Assembly: GCF_000282195.1 (NCBI RefSeq)
Contig: NZ_AKJT01000037.1
Location: 1 to 64,000, forward strand
Source of the DNA: Pseudomonas sp. GM18
GTDB taxonomy: Bacteria > Pseudomonadota > Gammaproteobacteria > Pseudomonadales > Pseudomonadaceae
Length of the DNA: 64,000 nucleotides
Direction: 5' to 3'
A program made the position numbers and the translations under genes. The notes beneath the pieces are model-generated. The model searched no databases and was not told the origin of the DNA. It saw nothing but the letters and a program-made list of their open reading frames with translations. The stretch's first letter is position 1; each line of letters begins with the position of its first letter. Below are positions 46,217 through 55,288 of this stretch, in pieces.

Positions 46217-46615
46217 TCACACCAGAGGGGACGCGCGGGGGTTGAGACTGGGCCATTGCTGGCGCGGTGTCGGTGTGTCGAGCGTGGCAGGCGGCACGCT
46301 TCGATTGGCGTCGAATCGTGCGTAATACAATTGCGGCGCATGCCCCGGCAACGCCACCAACGGCGCGGAGCCCGAGCAACACCAGCAATGCTGCATGTTG
46401 GAATGATCGTCGTTCTGCGGCGTTTTCTGTTCGATGTCGCCCAGGGAAATCGCCACCAGCTTCGTGCCGCTGGAAGAGCAGAAGCTGCCCCACAACAACT
46501 GCTCGGCAGGTGATTTCGCCGTTTGGGCCATCGCTCCGGACATCGGCATGGCGAGCATGTTGAACAGCACTGCAAAGCAGGCGATCCAGGCAAATGCGAG
46601 CCGTTGTCGGGACAT
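46217..46615 (-). CDS. DUF2946 family protein
   Basis: A 132-residue protein with an N-terminal export or anchor segment (FAWIACFAVLFNMLAMPMSG) and the DUF2946 cysteine motif in QHCWCCSG, preceded by FCSSSG. It is the first gene of the copper cluster, 48 bases upstream of the PCu(A)C start. The paired cysteines suggest metal or redox function, but this is unproven. Confidence 0.78.
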   Translation of the reverse strand: MSRQRLAFAWIACFAVLFNMLAMPMSGAMAQTAKSPAEQLLWGSFCSSSGTKLVAISLGDIEQKTPQNDDHSNMQHCWCCSGSAPLVALPGHAPQLYYARFDANRSVPPATLDTPTPRQQWPSLNPRASPLV

Positions 46616-46663
46616 GGGACAGATCCGTTTGAGTGGGCGATCAGGCGCGGCTATTTAGCCTGA

Positions 46664-46975
46664 TCAGGGGCGATAAGTAAAAAGACCGCGTGCGGTGTGG
46701 TGTCGCAGCGCGTCAGTCAGCATACCGAGCAGCCGGCGCGCAAGCTCAGCCTCGCCGTTTTGAAAGAGTGTAGCGACTTCGACTCTTAATGCTTGCGCGA
46801 ATTGAGGGTCACTTTGGATTCTTGCCCGGATTGTGTGTTTGACATCTCTGAGCGCTACACGATTGAAGCTTCCATCGCCTGAGTCTTCCTCTTCGCAGGC
46901 CTTGATGTAGTGCCACATATCGGCAGGCGTCAGGAGAAACTCAGTGATATCGAAGCGAGTGAATTTTTCAGTCAT
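46664..46975 (-). CDS. Small protein with antidote-like N-terminus
   Basis: A 103-residue protein. Residues 1-47 (MTEKFTRFDITEFL, DMWHYIKACEEEDSGDGSFN) closely resemble the start of HigA-type addiction-module antidote proteins. The helix-turn-helix that normally follows is absent. Instead the C-terminal half (RARIQSDPQFAQALRVEVATLFQNGEAELARRLL) is a helical segment I do not recognise. No toxin gene is adjacent. It may be an antidote remnant fused to other sequence, or a distinct small regulator. Confidence 0.55.
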   Translation of the reverse strand: MTEKFTRFDITEFLLTPADMWHYIKACEEEDSGDGSFNRVALRDVKHTIRARIQSDPQFAQALRVEVATLFQNGEAELARRLLGMLTDALRHHTARGLFTYRP

Positions 46976-47102
46976 CCGCCATTCCCCGTTACATGGGTGG
47001 GGCTTGAAATATGAGGGTTGGGTTGTGAGCCCACAAGTCAGTCGATTTGGATGATGTTGTGCGTTAGGTCCGATGGATATGTAGGGGGGTGCACATTTTC
47101 TG

Positions 47103-47825
47103 CTACAGGTTTTGTGTGAGGGCCGCTAAAACCTCAGTCACAGACCAAAACTCCCGCTCAACCCCCGGCAACACCGGCCGCTTCAACACCAACACTGGCA
47201 CTCCACGTTCCCGCGCCACTTCCAGTTTCGGCTCGGTGGCGGTGCTGCCGCTGTTCTTGCTGATCAGCACGTCGATCCGCCGTCGCTCGAACAACGCGTG
47301 TTCGTCCTCGATCAGAAACGGCCCACGCGCGCCGATCACTTCGCAGCGCTCGTTGCCCGGATAAACGTCCAGTGCACGCAACGTCCAGAATTGCTCCGGC
47401 GGGATTTCGTGCAGGTGCTGCAATGGCTCGCGACCGAGGGTGAACAGCGGTCGGCGAAAGGGTTTCAGCGCTTCGATCAGCTCGCCCCAGTCGCTGACTT
47501 CGCGCCAGTCATCTGTGGCTTGTGGCTGCCAGGCCGGACGGCGCAAGGCCCAGCAGGCAATGCCGCTCAACTTCGCGGCGGTGGCGGCGTTGTGGCTGAT
47601 GCGGGCCGCGTAGGGGTGGGTCGCATCCAGCAGCAGGTCAATGCCTTCGTCACGAATGAACTGCGCCAGACCTTCGGCGCCGCCATAGCCGCCAACGCGG
47701 ACCTGGCAGTTCAGATCGGTCGGCACCCGACCGACACCGGCCAGGCTATAGATGTGCTCCGGGCCCAGGGTTCGGGCGATGGCCAGGGCCTCAGTGACGC
47801 CGCCAAGCAACAACACACGCTTCAT
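47103..47825 (-). CDS. cobK: Precorrin-6A reductase
   Basis: A 240-residue NADPH-dependent enzyme that reduces precorrin-6A in cobalamin synthesis. [16 protein letters not shown] at the start, [17 protein letters not shown] near residue 75 and [17 protein letters not shown] near 190 are the family blocks. I use the ATG at 47,825, which overlaps the cbiD stop (ATGA); the longer frame upstream is a cbiD shadow. Last gene of the cobL-cbiD-cobK operon. Confidence 0.93.
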   Translation of the reverse strand: MKRVLLLGGVTEALAIARTLGPEHIYSLAGVGRVPTDLNCQVRVGGYGGAEGLAQFIRDEGIDLLLDATHPYAARISHNAATAAKLSGIACWALRRPAWQPQATDDWREVSDWGELIEALKPFRRPLFTLGREPLQHLHEIPPEQFWTLRALDVYPGNERCEVIGARGPFLIEDEHALFERRRIDVLISKNSGSTATEPKLEVARERGVPVLVLKRPVLPGVEREFWSVTEVLAALTQNL

Positions 47826-48919
47826 TGAAAAACTCCCGCGTGGCCGACGATCCCGCCCTGGCGATCGATGGCGAACACTTCGACCTGAACCTGCGCCGGC
47901 ACCACGCTGCGGGCAAAGTCGAGGGCGTGCTGACACACCGCGTCGCCGAGGGCGATCCCGGCGGCGCTGGCCATGGCCAAGGCTTGCTGACTGGTATTGG
48001 CGTCGCGGATCGCCTGTTGCAACGCCGCATCGGCACCGACCGCCGCGGCCCATTCGGCCAGTTGCGGCAGGTCGATGCTTGAATGCCGACTGTGCAAATC
48101 CATGTGCCCGGCCGCCAGTTTGCTGATCTTGCCGAAGCCGCCGCACAGGCTGAGTTTATCCACAGGCACTTTGCGCAAGTGCTTGAGTACCGCACCGACG
48201 AAGTCGCCCATTTCGATCAGGGCGATTTCCGGCAAGTCGTAGACCCGGCGCATGGTGTCTTCGCTGGCGTTGCCAGTGCACGCGGCGATGTGCAGGTAGC
48301 CATTGGTTTTGGCGACGTCGATGCCCTGGTGGATCGAGGCGATGTAGGCGGCGCAGGAGAATGGCCGGACGATGCCGCTGGTGCCGAGGATCGACAAGCC
48401 GCCGAGAATGCCCAGCCGTGGGTTCATGGTTTTCAGCGCCAGGGCTTCGCCGTCCTCGACGTTTACCGTGACCTCGAAGCCGCCCTGGTAATTCAGTTCC
48501 TCGGCCAGCAACGTCAGGTGATCAGTGATCATCTTGCGCGGCACCGGGTTGATCGCCGGTTCGCCGACGTTCAGCACCAGCCCGGGCCGGGTGACGGTGC
48601 CGACACCACGGCCGGCGCTGAAGCGGATGCCCGGTTCGCTGTGCAGGCGCACCTGGGAAAACAGCAGGGCGCCGTGGGTCACGTCGGGGTCGTCGCCGGC
48701 GTCCTTGATCGTTCCGGCTTCGGCACCGTCGTCCGTCAGCCGACAGAATTCCAGGCGCATCTGCACCCGTTTGCCTTTGGGCAGAATGATTTCGACGGCG
48801 TCCGCTTCCACGCCGCCGAGCAGCAGGCGGGCGGCTGCGAGGCTGGTGGCGGTGGCGCAGCTGCCGGTGGTCAGGCCGCTGCGCAGCGGGGCGGGTTGTT
48901 CGGCGGTTTCGTCACGCAT
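47822..48919 (-). CDS. cbiD: Cobalt-precorrin-5B C1-methyltransferase CbiD
   Basis: A 365-residue methylase for C1 of the corrin ring. [22 protein letters not shown] at the start, [14 protein letters not shown] near 120 and [14 protein letters not shown] near 175 identify it. CbiD belongs to the oxygen-independent pathway but replaces CobF in pseudomonads, which is consistent with a cbiG-like domain fused to cobJ nearby. It overlaps cobL by eight bases and cobK by four. Confidence 0.94.
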   Translation of the reverse strand: MRDETAEQPAPLRSGLTTGSCATATSLAAARLLLGGVEADAVEIILPKGKRVQMRLEFCRLTDDGAEAGTIKDAGDDPDVTHGALLFSQVRLHSEPGIRFSAGRGVGTVTRPGLVLNVGEPAINPVPRKMITDHLTLLAEELNYQGGFEVTVNVEDGEALALKTMNPRLGILGGLSILGTSGIVRPFSCAAYIASIHQGIDVAKTNGYLHIAACTGNASEDTMRRVYDLPEIALIEMGDFVGAVLKHLRKVPVDKLSLCGGFGKISKLAAGHMDLHSRHSSIDLPQLAEWAAAVGADAALQQAIRDANTSQQALAMASAAGIALGDAVCQHALDFARSVVPAQVQVEVFAIDRQGGIVGHAGVFQ

Positions 48920-50123
48920 CGAGGGGTTTCGTCACATCCAGCAAGGTAATCGGCAGCGCCTGACGCCAGGTATCGAACTCGCCCAACGGTTGCGCCTGGG
49001 CGACGTGAATGCGGGTCAGCTCACCGCCATGCCGTTCACGCCAGGCCATCAAGGTCACTTCGCTTTGCAGGGTCACGGCGTTGGCGATCAACCGGCCACC
49101 GGGTTTGAGCTGGGCCCAGCAAGTGTCGAGCACGCCTTCGCGAGTGACGCCACCACCGATAAATATCGCGTCCGGGCGTTCGAGCCCGCTCAGGGCTTGC
49201 GGAGCACTGCCGCGAATCAGTTGCAGGCCGGGCACGCCCAGGGCATCGCGGTTGTGTTCGATCAACGACTGCCGTCCCTCATCCGCTTCGATGGCCAGCG
49301 CCCGGCAACTCGGGTGAGCGCGCATCCATTCGATGCCGATCGAACCGCTGCCGGCGCCGACGTCCCACAGCAGTTCGCCGGGGACCGGGGCGAGGCGCGC
49401 AAGGGTGATGGCGCGTACATCGCGTTTAGTTAGTTGGCCGTCGTGCTGGAAAGCGGAGTCTGGCAGGCCGGCCAATCGGGACAAGCGCGGTGTGTTCGGT
49501 TCAGCAATGCATTCAATGGCGATCAGGTTCAGATCGGCGATCACCGGGTCGCTCCAGTCGTTGGCGACGCCCTCGATGCGTCGTTCGGTTTCACCGCCCA
49601 GATGTTCCAACACGGTGAGGCGACTCGGTCCGAAACCGCGCTCACGCAGTAGCGCCGCGATGGCCGCCGGACTCTGGCCGTCGTTGCTCAGCACCAGCAA
49701 ACGCACACCACTGAACACATGGGCGTTGAGCGCGGCGACGGGGCGGGCGACCACCGACAGCGTCACCGCATCCTGCAACGGCCAGCCCAGGCGAGCGGCT
49801 GCCAGCGATACGGAAGAGGGGGCGGGCAGGATCAGCATTTCTGTGGCGGGCAGTTGCCGCGCCAGGCTGGCACCGACGCCGAAGAACATCGGATCGCCGC
49901 TGGCCAGCACACACACCGGCTCGCCACGCAGCGCCAGTACCGGCTCGAGGGTAAACGGACTGGGCCAGGGCTGGCGTTCGCCGCGAATGCACACGGGCAA
50001 CAAATCCAGTTGCCGCTGGCCGCCGAAGATCCGCGAAGCGCCCAGCAGGGCATGGCGGGCATTCTTGCCCAGGCCCTTGAAGCCGTCTTCACCGATACCT
50101 ACTACTGTCAGCCAGGGCGACAT
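48912..50123 (-). CDS. cobL: Precorrin-6Y C5,15-methyltransferase (decarboxylating)
   Basis: A 403-residue fusion enzyme. The N-terminal half is a tetrapyrrole methylase ([28 protein letters not shown]), equivalent to CbiE. The C-terminal half (from about 220) is a CbiT-like methylase with the SAM motif [17 protein letters not shown]. Together they methylate C5 and C15 and remove the C12 carboxyl. First gene of the minus-strand cob operon, divergent from cobG. Confidence 0.94.
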   Translation of the reverse strand: MSPWLTVVGIGEDGFKGLGKNARHALLGASRIFGGQRQLDLLPVCIRGERQPWPSPFTLEPVLALRGEPVCVLASGDPMFFGVGASLARQLPATEMLILPAPSSVSLAAARLGWPLQDAVTLSVVARPVAALNAHVFSGVRLLVLSNDGQSPAAIAALLRERGFGPSRLTVLEHLGGETERRIEGVANDWSDPVIADLNLIAIECIAEPNTPRLSRLAGLPDSAFQHDGQLTKRDVRAITLARLAPVPGELLWDVGAGSGSIGIEWMRAHPSCRALAIEADEGRQSLIEHNRDALGVPGLQLIRGSAPQALSGLERPDAIFIGGGVTREGVLDTCWAQLKPGGRLIANAVTLQSEVTLMAWRERHGGELTRIHVAQAQPLGEFDTWRQALPITLLDVTKPLDA

Positions 50124-50267
50124 CTGCAGTCCTCAAAAAAATGCCTTAAAGGGGGGGTTCCGACGGGCAGGCTTTTCATGCCGTCGGACAAAGCAGGCAT
50201 AATACCGCGCCTTCGCCCGCGAAGCGCCTTTCCCACACTGCCGGTCGCCCCTTTGAACGAACGCCCG
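50124..50267. promoter_or_regulatory. Divergent cobL/cobG promoter region
   Basis: The 144 bases between cobL and cobG must hold both promoters. CATAAT at 50,200-50,205 could be a -10 box for cobG, without a good -35. I see no B12-box-like segment and the space is short for a cobalamin riboswitch plus two promoters. Confidence 0.35.
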
Positions 50268-51569
50268 ATGTCCACCGCCTTACGCCCCTCGGCCTGCCCG
50301 GGGTTGCTGCGCATCGTCCCGGCGCTGGATGGCGGCATCTGTCGGATCAAATTGACCGGCGGCTCGATCAACGCTGCCCAGGCTGAAGCGGTGGCCAGCG
50401 CAGCCGAACGGTTTGCCGGGGGCGTGATCGAGGCGACCAACCGCGCCAACCTGCAGATTCGCGGGATTGGCAGTGAGCAGACGGCACTCATCGACAGCCT
50501 GCTCGCTGCAGGGTTGGGCCCGAGCACCGCAGCGGGTGACGATGTGCGCAATTTGATGCTCAGCCCGGCCGCCGGGATTGATCGGCACATGCTCTTCGAC
50601 ACGCGTGCGCTCGCGCAGCAGATCCTCGCCACCCTGCAAAGCCACGAACGTTTCCACGAACTCAGTGCCAAGTTTGCCGTGCAACTGGATGGCGGCGAGG
50701 CGTTGGCGATGCTCGAACACCCGCATGATTTGTGGTTGTCTGCTGCTGAGCAAGAGGGCGAACAGTTGCTGGCATTCGGACTGGCGGGTTGCCCCACGGA
50801 CAGGCCCGCAGGCGCGGTTTCACTCGAGCAGGGGCACGCGCTGGTGGTTGCGGTGCTGGAGTTGTTTCTCGACCTGGCGCGTCCCGATCAAACACGGATG
50901 CGTCATTTGCTGGCCGAATACCCGCTCGCAGAGTTTCTTGCTCGCCTGGCCGAGCAGGTGCGCTTGAAGTCGATTTCCGATTGGCAGCGTTCACCGAGTC
51001 CGGACGTGCTGCACATCGGCGCTCATCCGCAACGTGAAATCGAGTATGTCTACATCGGCGCCGTACCTCCTTTGGGACGACTCGACCCCGCCATGCTCAG
51101 AGGCGCGGCACAACTGGCGCGCGAGTTCGGCGATTCGAGCCTGCGTTTCACCCCATGGCAAAGTCTGTTGCTGCCCACGGTTCAAAAAGAGCAGGTGCCC
51201 GAAGTCATTCGGCGCCTGGAACAACTGGGCCTGCTGTGCAAGGCCGATCAGCCCTTGTCACGGTTGATCGCCTGCACCGGTTCCGCTGGCTGCGCTAAAG
51301 GCCTGGCCGATACCAAGCGCGACGCCGTGCAATTGGCCGCGCTGTTGCCGCGTCACGATCAAGCAGTGCATTTGTCCGGCTGCCGGCGTTCCTGCGCCGC
51401 CGCCCATGTGGCGCCCGTCACTTTGCTGGCTGTCGCCCCCGGTCACTACGACCTCTATCTTCGCGATGCAGCGCAGCCGGGTTTCGGCACGCTGCACGCA
51501 CACAACCTTACTATTGAAGCGGTCGCAGCCTTGCTCGACGCCCGCTCACGGAGCGCCCTTGATGCTTGA
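50268..51569 (+). CDS. cobG: Precorrin-3B synthase
   Basis: A 433-residue member of the sulfite/nitrite reductase family that uses oxygen to prepare precorrin-3 for ring contraction, the defining step of the aerobic B12 route. GGICRIKLTGGSINAAQAEAVA opens the ferredoxin-like domain. The C-terminal iron-sulphur ligands lie in CTGSAGCAKG and CRRSCAAAH. The ATG at 50,268 is supported by family starts; the ribosome site is weak. It overlaps cobH by eight bases. Confidence 0.92.
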   Translation: MSTALRPSACPGLLRIVPALDGGICRIKLTGGSINAAQAEAVASAAERFAGGVIEATNRANLQIRGIGSEQTALIDSLLAAGLGPSTAAGDDVRNLMLSPAAGIDRHMLFDTRALAQQILATLQSHERFHELSAKFAVQLDGGEALAMLEHPHDLWLSAAEQEGEQLLAFGLAGCPTDRPAGAVSLEQGHALVVAVLELFLDLARPDQTRMRHLLAEYPLAEFLARLAEQVRLKSISDWQRSPSPDVLHIGAHPQREIEYVYIGAVPPLGRLDPAMLRGAAQLAREFGDSSLRFTPWQSLLLPTVQKEQVPEVIRRLEQLGLLCKADQPLSRLIACTGSAGCAKGLADTKRDAVQLAALLPRHDQAVHLSGCRRSCAAAHVAPVTLLAVAPGHYDLYLRDAAQPGFGTLHAHNLTIEAVAALLDARSRSALDA

Positions 51570-52188
51570 TTACATCCGCGACGGTCAGGAGATCTATCGC
51601 AACTCCTTCGCGATCATTCGCGCCGAGGCCAACCTTGCGCGTATTCCGGCCGATCTGGAGAAACTCGCCGTGCGGGTGATCCACGCCTGCGGCATGGTCG
51701 AGGCCATCGACGGGCTACAGTTTTCCGAAGGCGCCGGCAAGGCCGGGCGTGATGCGCTGGCCGCCGGTGCGCCGATTCTGTGCGATGCGCGGATGGTCAG
51801 TGAAGGCGTGACCCGCGCGCGTCTGCCGGCCAATAACCCAGTGATTTGCACCCTGCGCGACGACAGCGTGCCGGAGCTTGCCCGTGAGCTGGGCAACACC
51901 CGTTCCGCTGCCGCGCTGGAGCTGTGGCGCCCGCACCTGGAAGGCAGCGTGGTGGTAATCGGCAATGCACCGACCGCACTGTTTTATCTGTTGGAAATGC
52001 TCGATGCCGGCGCGCCGAAACCCGCGCTGATCCTCGGCTTCCCGGTGGGCTTCGTCGGCGCCGCCGAATCCAAGGCGATGCTCGCGGCGGACAGCCGTGG
52101 CGTGCCTTTCGTCATCATGCAAGGCCGGCTGGGCGGTAGCGCCATGGCCGCCGCCGCTGTCAACGCCCTCGCCACGGAGATCGAATGA
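51562..52188 (+). CDS. cobH: Precorrin-8X methylmutase
   Basis: A 208-residue enzyme that moves a methyl group from C11 to C12 to give hydrogenobyrinate. [15 protein letters not shown], the catalytic-histidine segment [11 protein letters not shown] near residue 40, and [13 protein letters not shown] near 160 identify it. The start ATG at 51,562 lies inside the end of cobG and the stop overlaps cobI, so cobGHIJ is one translationally coupled operon. Confidence 0.95.
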   Translation: MLDYIRDGQEIYRNSFAIIRAEANLARIPADLEKLAVRVIHACGMVEAIDGLQFSEGAGKAGRDALAAGAPILCDARMVSEGVTRARLPANNPVICTLRDDSVPELARELGNTRSAAALELWRPHLEGSVVVIGNAPTALFYLLEMLDAGAPKPALILGFPVGFVGAAESKAMLAADSRGVPFVIMQGRLGGSAMAAAAVNALATEIE

Positions 52189-52919
52189 TGCAGCAACCTG
52201 GACGTTTGATTGGCCTGGGCGTCGGCCCCGGTGATCCGGAACTGATTACCGTCAAAGCCTTGCGCCTGCTGCGTGAATCGCCGGTGGTGGCGTACTTCGT
52301 CGCCAAGGGCAAGAAGGGCAATGCGTTCGGCATCATCGAAGCGCATCTGCAGGATGCACAGACCCTGTTGCCGCTGGTTTACCCGGTGACCACCGAAGCG
52401 TTGCCAGCACCGTTGTCGTACGAACAAGTGATCAGCGATTTCTACGATGCGGCCGGCGAAGAACTCGCTGCGCATCTGGATGCGGGCCGTGACGTGGCGG
52501 TGATCTGCGAAGGCGATCCGTTCTTCTACGGCTCTTACATGTACCTGCACGATCGTCTGGCCGAGCGCTACGAAGCTGAAGTCGTGCCGGGTGTCTGCTC
52601 GATGCTCGGTGGCGCGTCGGTACTCGGTGCGCCGCTGGTGTATCGCAATCAGAGCCTGTCGGTGTTGTCGGGTGTGTTGCCTCACGACGACCTCAAACGG
52701 CGACTGGCCGACGCCGATGCGGCGGTGATCATGAAACTGGGGCGCAACTTTCCCAAGGTCCGCCAGGTGCTGGAAGAGCTCGGTCTGGCGCAGCGTGCGC
52801 TGTACGTGGAGCGCGCGACCATGGCTAATCAGAAGATCGTACCGCTGGATCAGGTCGAGCCGATGTCCTCGCCGTATTTCTCGCTGATCATCGTTCCCGG
52901 TGAAAGGTGGCAAGGCTGA
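52185..52919 (+). CDS. cobI: Precorrin-2 C20-methyltransferase
   Basis: A 244-residue tetrapyrrole methylase. The SAM-binding elements are [20 protein letters not shown] at the start, [14 protein letters not shown] near 108, and [18 protein letters not shown] near 132. Full length for the family. Its stop overlaps the cobJ start (TGATG). Confidence 0.95.
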   Translation: MMQQPGRLIGLGVGPGDPELITVKALRLLRESPVVAYFVAKGKKGNAFGIIEAHLQDAQTLLPLVYPVTTEALPAPLSYEQVISDFYDAAGEELAAHLDAGRDVAVICEGDPFFYGSYMYLHDRLAERYEAEVVPGVCSMLGGASVLGAPLVYRNQSLSVLSGVLPHDDLKRRLADADAAVIMKLGRNFPKVRQVLEELGLAQRALYVERATMANQKIVPLDQVEPMSSPYFSLIIVPGERWQG

Positions 52920-54619
52920 TGGCCCATTCCACTCCGGCGATTGTCATTCTCGGTAATGGCAGCCTCGCGACCGCACGCAAGATTGCACGGCTATACCCCG
53001 GCGCGCTGATCCATGGACTGGCCGAACGGGTCGAAGGCGCGGATCGTGTTTATCACGAGTTCGGCGCGACCCTGCGTGAGCTTTATCAACAGGACACGCC
53101 GATCATCGCCCTGTGCGCGGCAGGGATCGTAATTCGCACTCTGGCGCCGTTGCTGCTGGAAAAAGGCGCCGAACCGCCGGTGCTGGCCGTGGCTGAGGAC
53201 GGCAGCGCGGTGGTGCCGTTGCTCGGAGGCCTCGGCGGGGTGAACGTCATGGCGCGCGAGATCGCCGCCGGCCTTGACGTCGCGGCGGCGATCACCACCA
53301 GCGGTGAATTGCGCTTCGGCACTTGTCTGCTCAATCCACCGAGCGGTTATGCCCTGGGTGATCTGGAACTGGGCAAGCGCTTCGTCTCGGATTTGCTCGC
53401 AGGTCAAAGCGTGCGCGTTGAAGGGGCTGCGCCGTGGCTTGATCAGGCACAGTTACCGGAAGATCCCCAGGCTCGGTTGTCGATTCATGTCGGCAGTGCC
53501 GAGCGCACGCCTGCGGCCAATGAATTGATGATCTACCCGCGCAGCGTGCTGGTGGCGGTGAGCGCCGAGGTGGCGGACCTGCCGAGCGCCGTTCGAATGG
53601 CTTTGCATCAGGCGAAAATCGCTGTGCAATCGCTGGCGTGCCTGTTGGCCAGCGACTTGGACATGGCCAACCCTGCGTTGCGCGAAGCGGCGCTTGAGCT
53701 GGGCGTGCCACTGCGGTTTGCGTCGGTCAGCGGCGTCAGCGAGTTGGCCCGCCACACCGTACCGCACGCTACCGTCGTGACGGCGGATAGCGGGATCGCC
53801 ATCGCAGTGGCCAGTCAGCCACTGGAACTTGCGCAGATCGGTCGTGCGCGCGGTCGGTTGGCCGTGATCGGCCTGGGCCCTGGCGCTGCCGAACTGATGG
53901 TGCCGGCGGTCAAGGCCGAACTGGCGCGCGCTAATGACGTGCTCGGTTATGAAACCTACGTACGTATGGCCGGGCCATTTCGCGACGATCAGGTGTTGCA
54001 CTGCACCGACAATCGCGAAGAAATGCAGCGTGCCCGCCACGCCTTTGAACTGGCGGCCCAAGGGCGGTCGGTGGTGGTGGTTTCGTCCGGGGATCCGGGC
54101 GTGTTCGCCATGGCGGCGGCGGTACTCGAGGCGTTGCACGAGTCGAGTGAGCCCGCATGGCACAGCGTCGATCTGGAGATTCTTCCGGGTGTCTCCGCGT
54201 CCCTGGCAACGGCGGCTCAGGCCGGTGCTCCGTTGGGCCATGATTTCTGTGTGATGTCGCTGTCGGACAACCTCAAGCCTTGGGCAATTATCGAGAAGCG
54301 TCTGGATTTGGCGTCTCAGGCCGACCTGGCGCTGGCGTTCTACAACCCGATCTCGCGGTCGCGCCCTTGGCAACTGGGCCGGGCACTGGAGATCGTCGCG
54401 CAACACCGCACCGCTGAAACGCCGGTGGTGCTGGGTCGCGACATTGGCCGCCCGGGCCAGACTTTGCGCGTTATCACTTTGGGGCAGCTGACCCCGGATC
54501 AGGTGGATATGCGCACCATGGTGCTGATCGGCTCTTCCACCACCTGCGAGTTCCCGCGTGCCGAGGGTGGCAAGTGGGTGTATACGCCTCGCTGGTACGG
54601 CGACAAGCCAGCCGGGTAA
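52919..54619 (+). CDS. cobJ: CbiG-CobJ fusion: precorrin-3B C17-methyltransferase
   Basis: A 566-residue fusion protein. Residues 1-310 are CbiG-like: IVILGNGSLATARKIARLYP and CAAGIVIRTLAPLL, then a C-terminal CbiG/CobE-type lobe (SVSGVSELARHTVPHATVV). Residues from about 315 are the CobJ/CbiH methylase (RLAVIGLGPGAAELM, SSGDPGVFAMAA, SLSDNLKPW, FYNPISRSRPWQLG). CobJ methylates C17 and contracts the ring. The extra domain, a hydrolase in the anaerobic route, pairs logically with CbiD encoded nearby. This fused form is known in Pseudomonas. Last gene of cobGHIJ. Confidence 0.92.
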   Translation: MAHSTPAIVILGNGSLATARKIARLYPGALIHGLAERVEGADRVYHEFGATLRELYQQDTPIIALCAAGIVIRTLAPLLLEKGAEPPVLAVAEDGSAVVPLLGGLGGVNVMAREIAAGLDVAAAITTSGELRFGTCLLNPPSGYALGDLELGKRFVSDLLAGQSVRVEGAAPWLDQAQLPEDPQARLSIHVGSAERTPAANELMIYPRSVLVAVSAEVADLPSAVRMALHQAKIAVQSLACLLASDLDMANPALREAALELGVPLRFASVSGVSELARHTVPHATVVTADSGIAIAVASQPLELAQIGRARGRLAVIGLGPGAAELMVPAVKAELARANDVLGYETYVRMAGPFRDDQVLHCTDNREEMQRARHAFELAAQGRSVVVVSSGDPGVFAMAAAVLEALHESSEPAWHSVDLEILPGVSASLATAAQAGAPLGHDFCVMSLSDNLKPWAIIEKRLDLASQADLALAFYNPISRSRPWQLGRALEIVAQHRTAETPVVLGRDIGRPGQTLRVITLGQLTPDQVDMRTMVLIGSSTTCEFPRAEGGKWVYTPRWYGDKPAG

Positions 54620-54625
54620 GCCATG

Positions 54626-54646
54626 GCGGCCAGATCTGCTGGCCGC
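54626..54646 (+). terminator. Hairpin after cobJ
   Basis: GCGGCCAG, loop ATCTG, CTGGCCGC: a perfect 8-bp GC-rich stem seven bases after the cobJ stop. No T run follows, so it may need a factor or simply protect the 3' end. Confidence 0.5.
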
Positions 54647-54649
54647 AAT

Positions 54650-55288
54650 CCCCCCTTCGATGCGTAGGATTTTTCACCGTGCATCCACAGAAAGATGCTC
54701 GGATACCCGCCGTACATTAACCGGGTGCGTCTGGAACGTTTTTGCGGGCGCATCAGGCAATTCACTATCCGGCTCATTATGTTCTGAAGCAACCGACGCA
54801 GGCCGTTTGGTTCAAGGTCGTGCGCAGTTTGTTAATAGCCGTTTCTGTCAAAGATAAAAGTTACATTTGTTTTTCTAGCTTAAGTGTAATTAATTGATTG
54901 GCTGTTCGATTGAGGTTGTTGTTTTTATCGCTTGGTGTTTTTTGAGTGCGGCGACTTAAACAGGGTCTGTGTTATCTGCTGCTTTGCCAGATGCAGCATT
55001 GAACCGCTAAATAGGTTGATAAGAACATCGTCAATTTCAGAGTCTTCAGCGCTGGTTTAAATATTAATTCAGGTTCGCAATCGTCGATGGACTGTGCTTG
55101 GTATTGTTTTGCTTATCTTTTGTCTGTTGTTTTTGACTGTTTTAATGCTCTGGATTTTCGGTTGGTCATCAATTGTTTGTTTTCTTGTTTGAGGCTGAAA
55201 ATCAGTTTGGTTAGTATTGTTTTAAAGTCGGATGCGTTTATCCGTCTTGGTGGGTAACCCCCTTTTATTTTTACAAGGAAGTATTTCT
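54650..55288 (+). other. AT-rich leader upstream of the LCT/C58 toxin
   Basis: About 640 bases without a credible gene. From about 54,840 the sequence is strikingly rich in T and A, with runs such as TTGTTTTTATCG and TTTTCTTGTTTG, unlike the GC-rich surroundings. This is typical of silenced, horizontally acquired promoters (for example MvaT/H-NS targets). Open frames here have no ribosome site. The toxin ribosome site AAGGAAG lies just before 55,289. Confidence 0.55.

Noticed and set aside
50124..50267. Cobalamin riboswitch between cobL and cobG
   Set aside because: I could not find a B12-box-like sequence, and 144 bases is too tight for the element plus two promoters.
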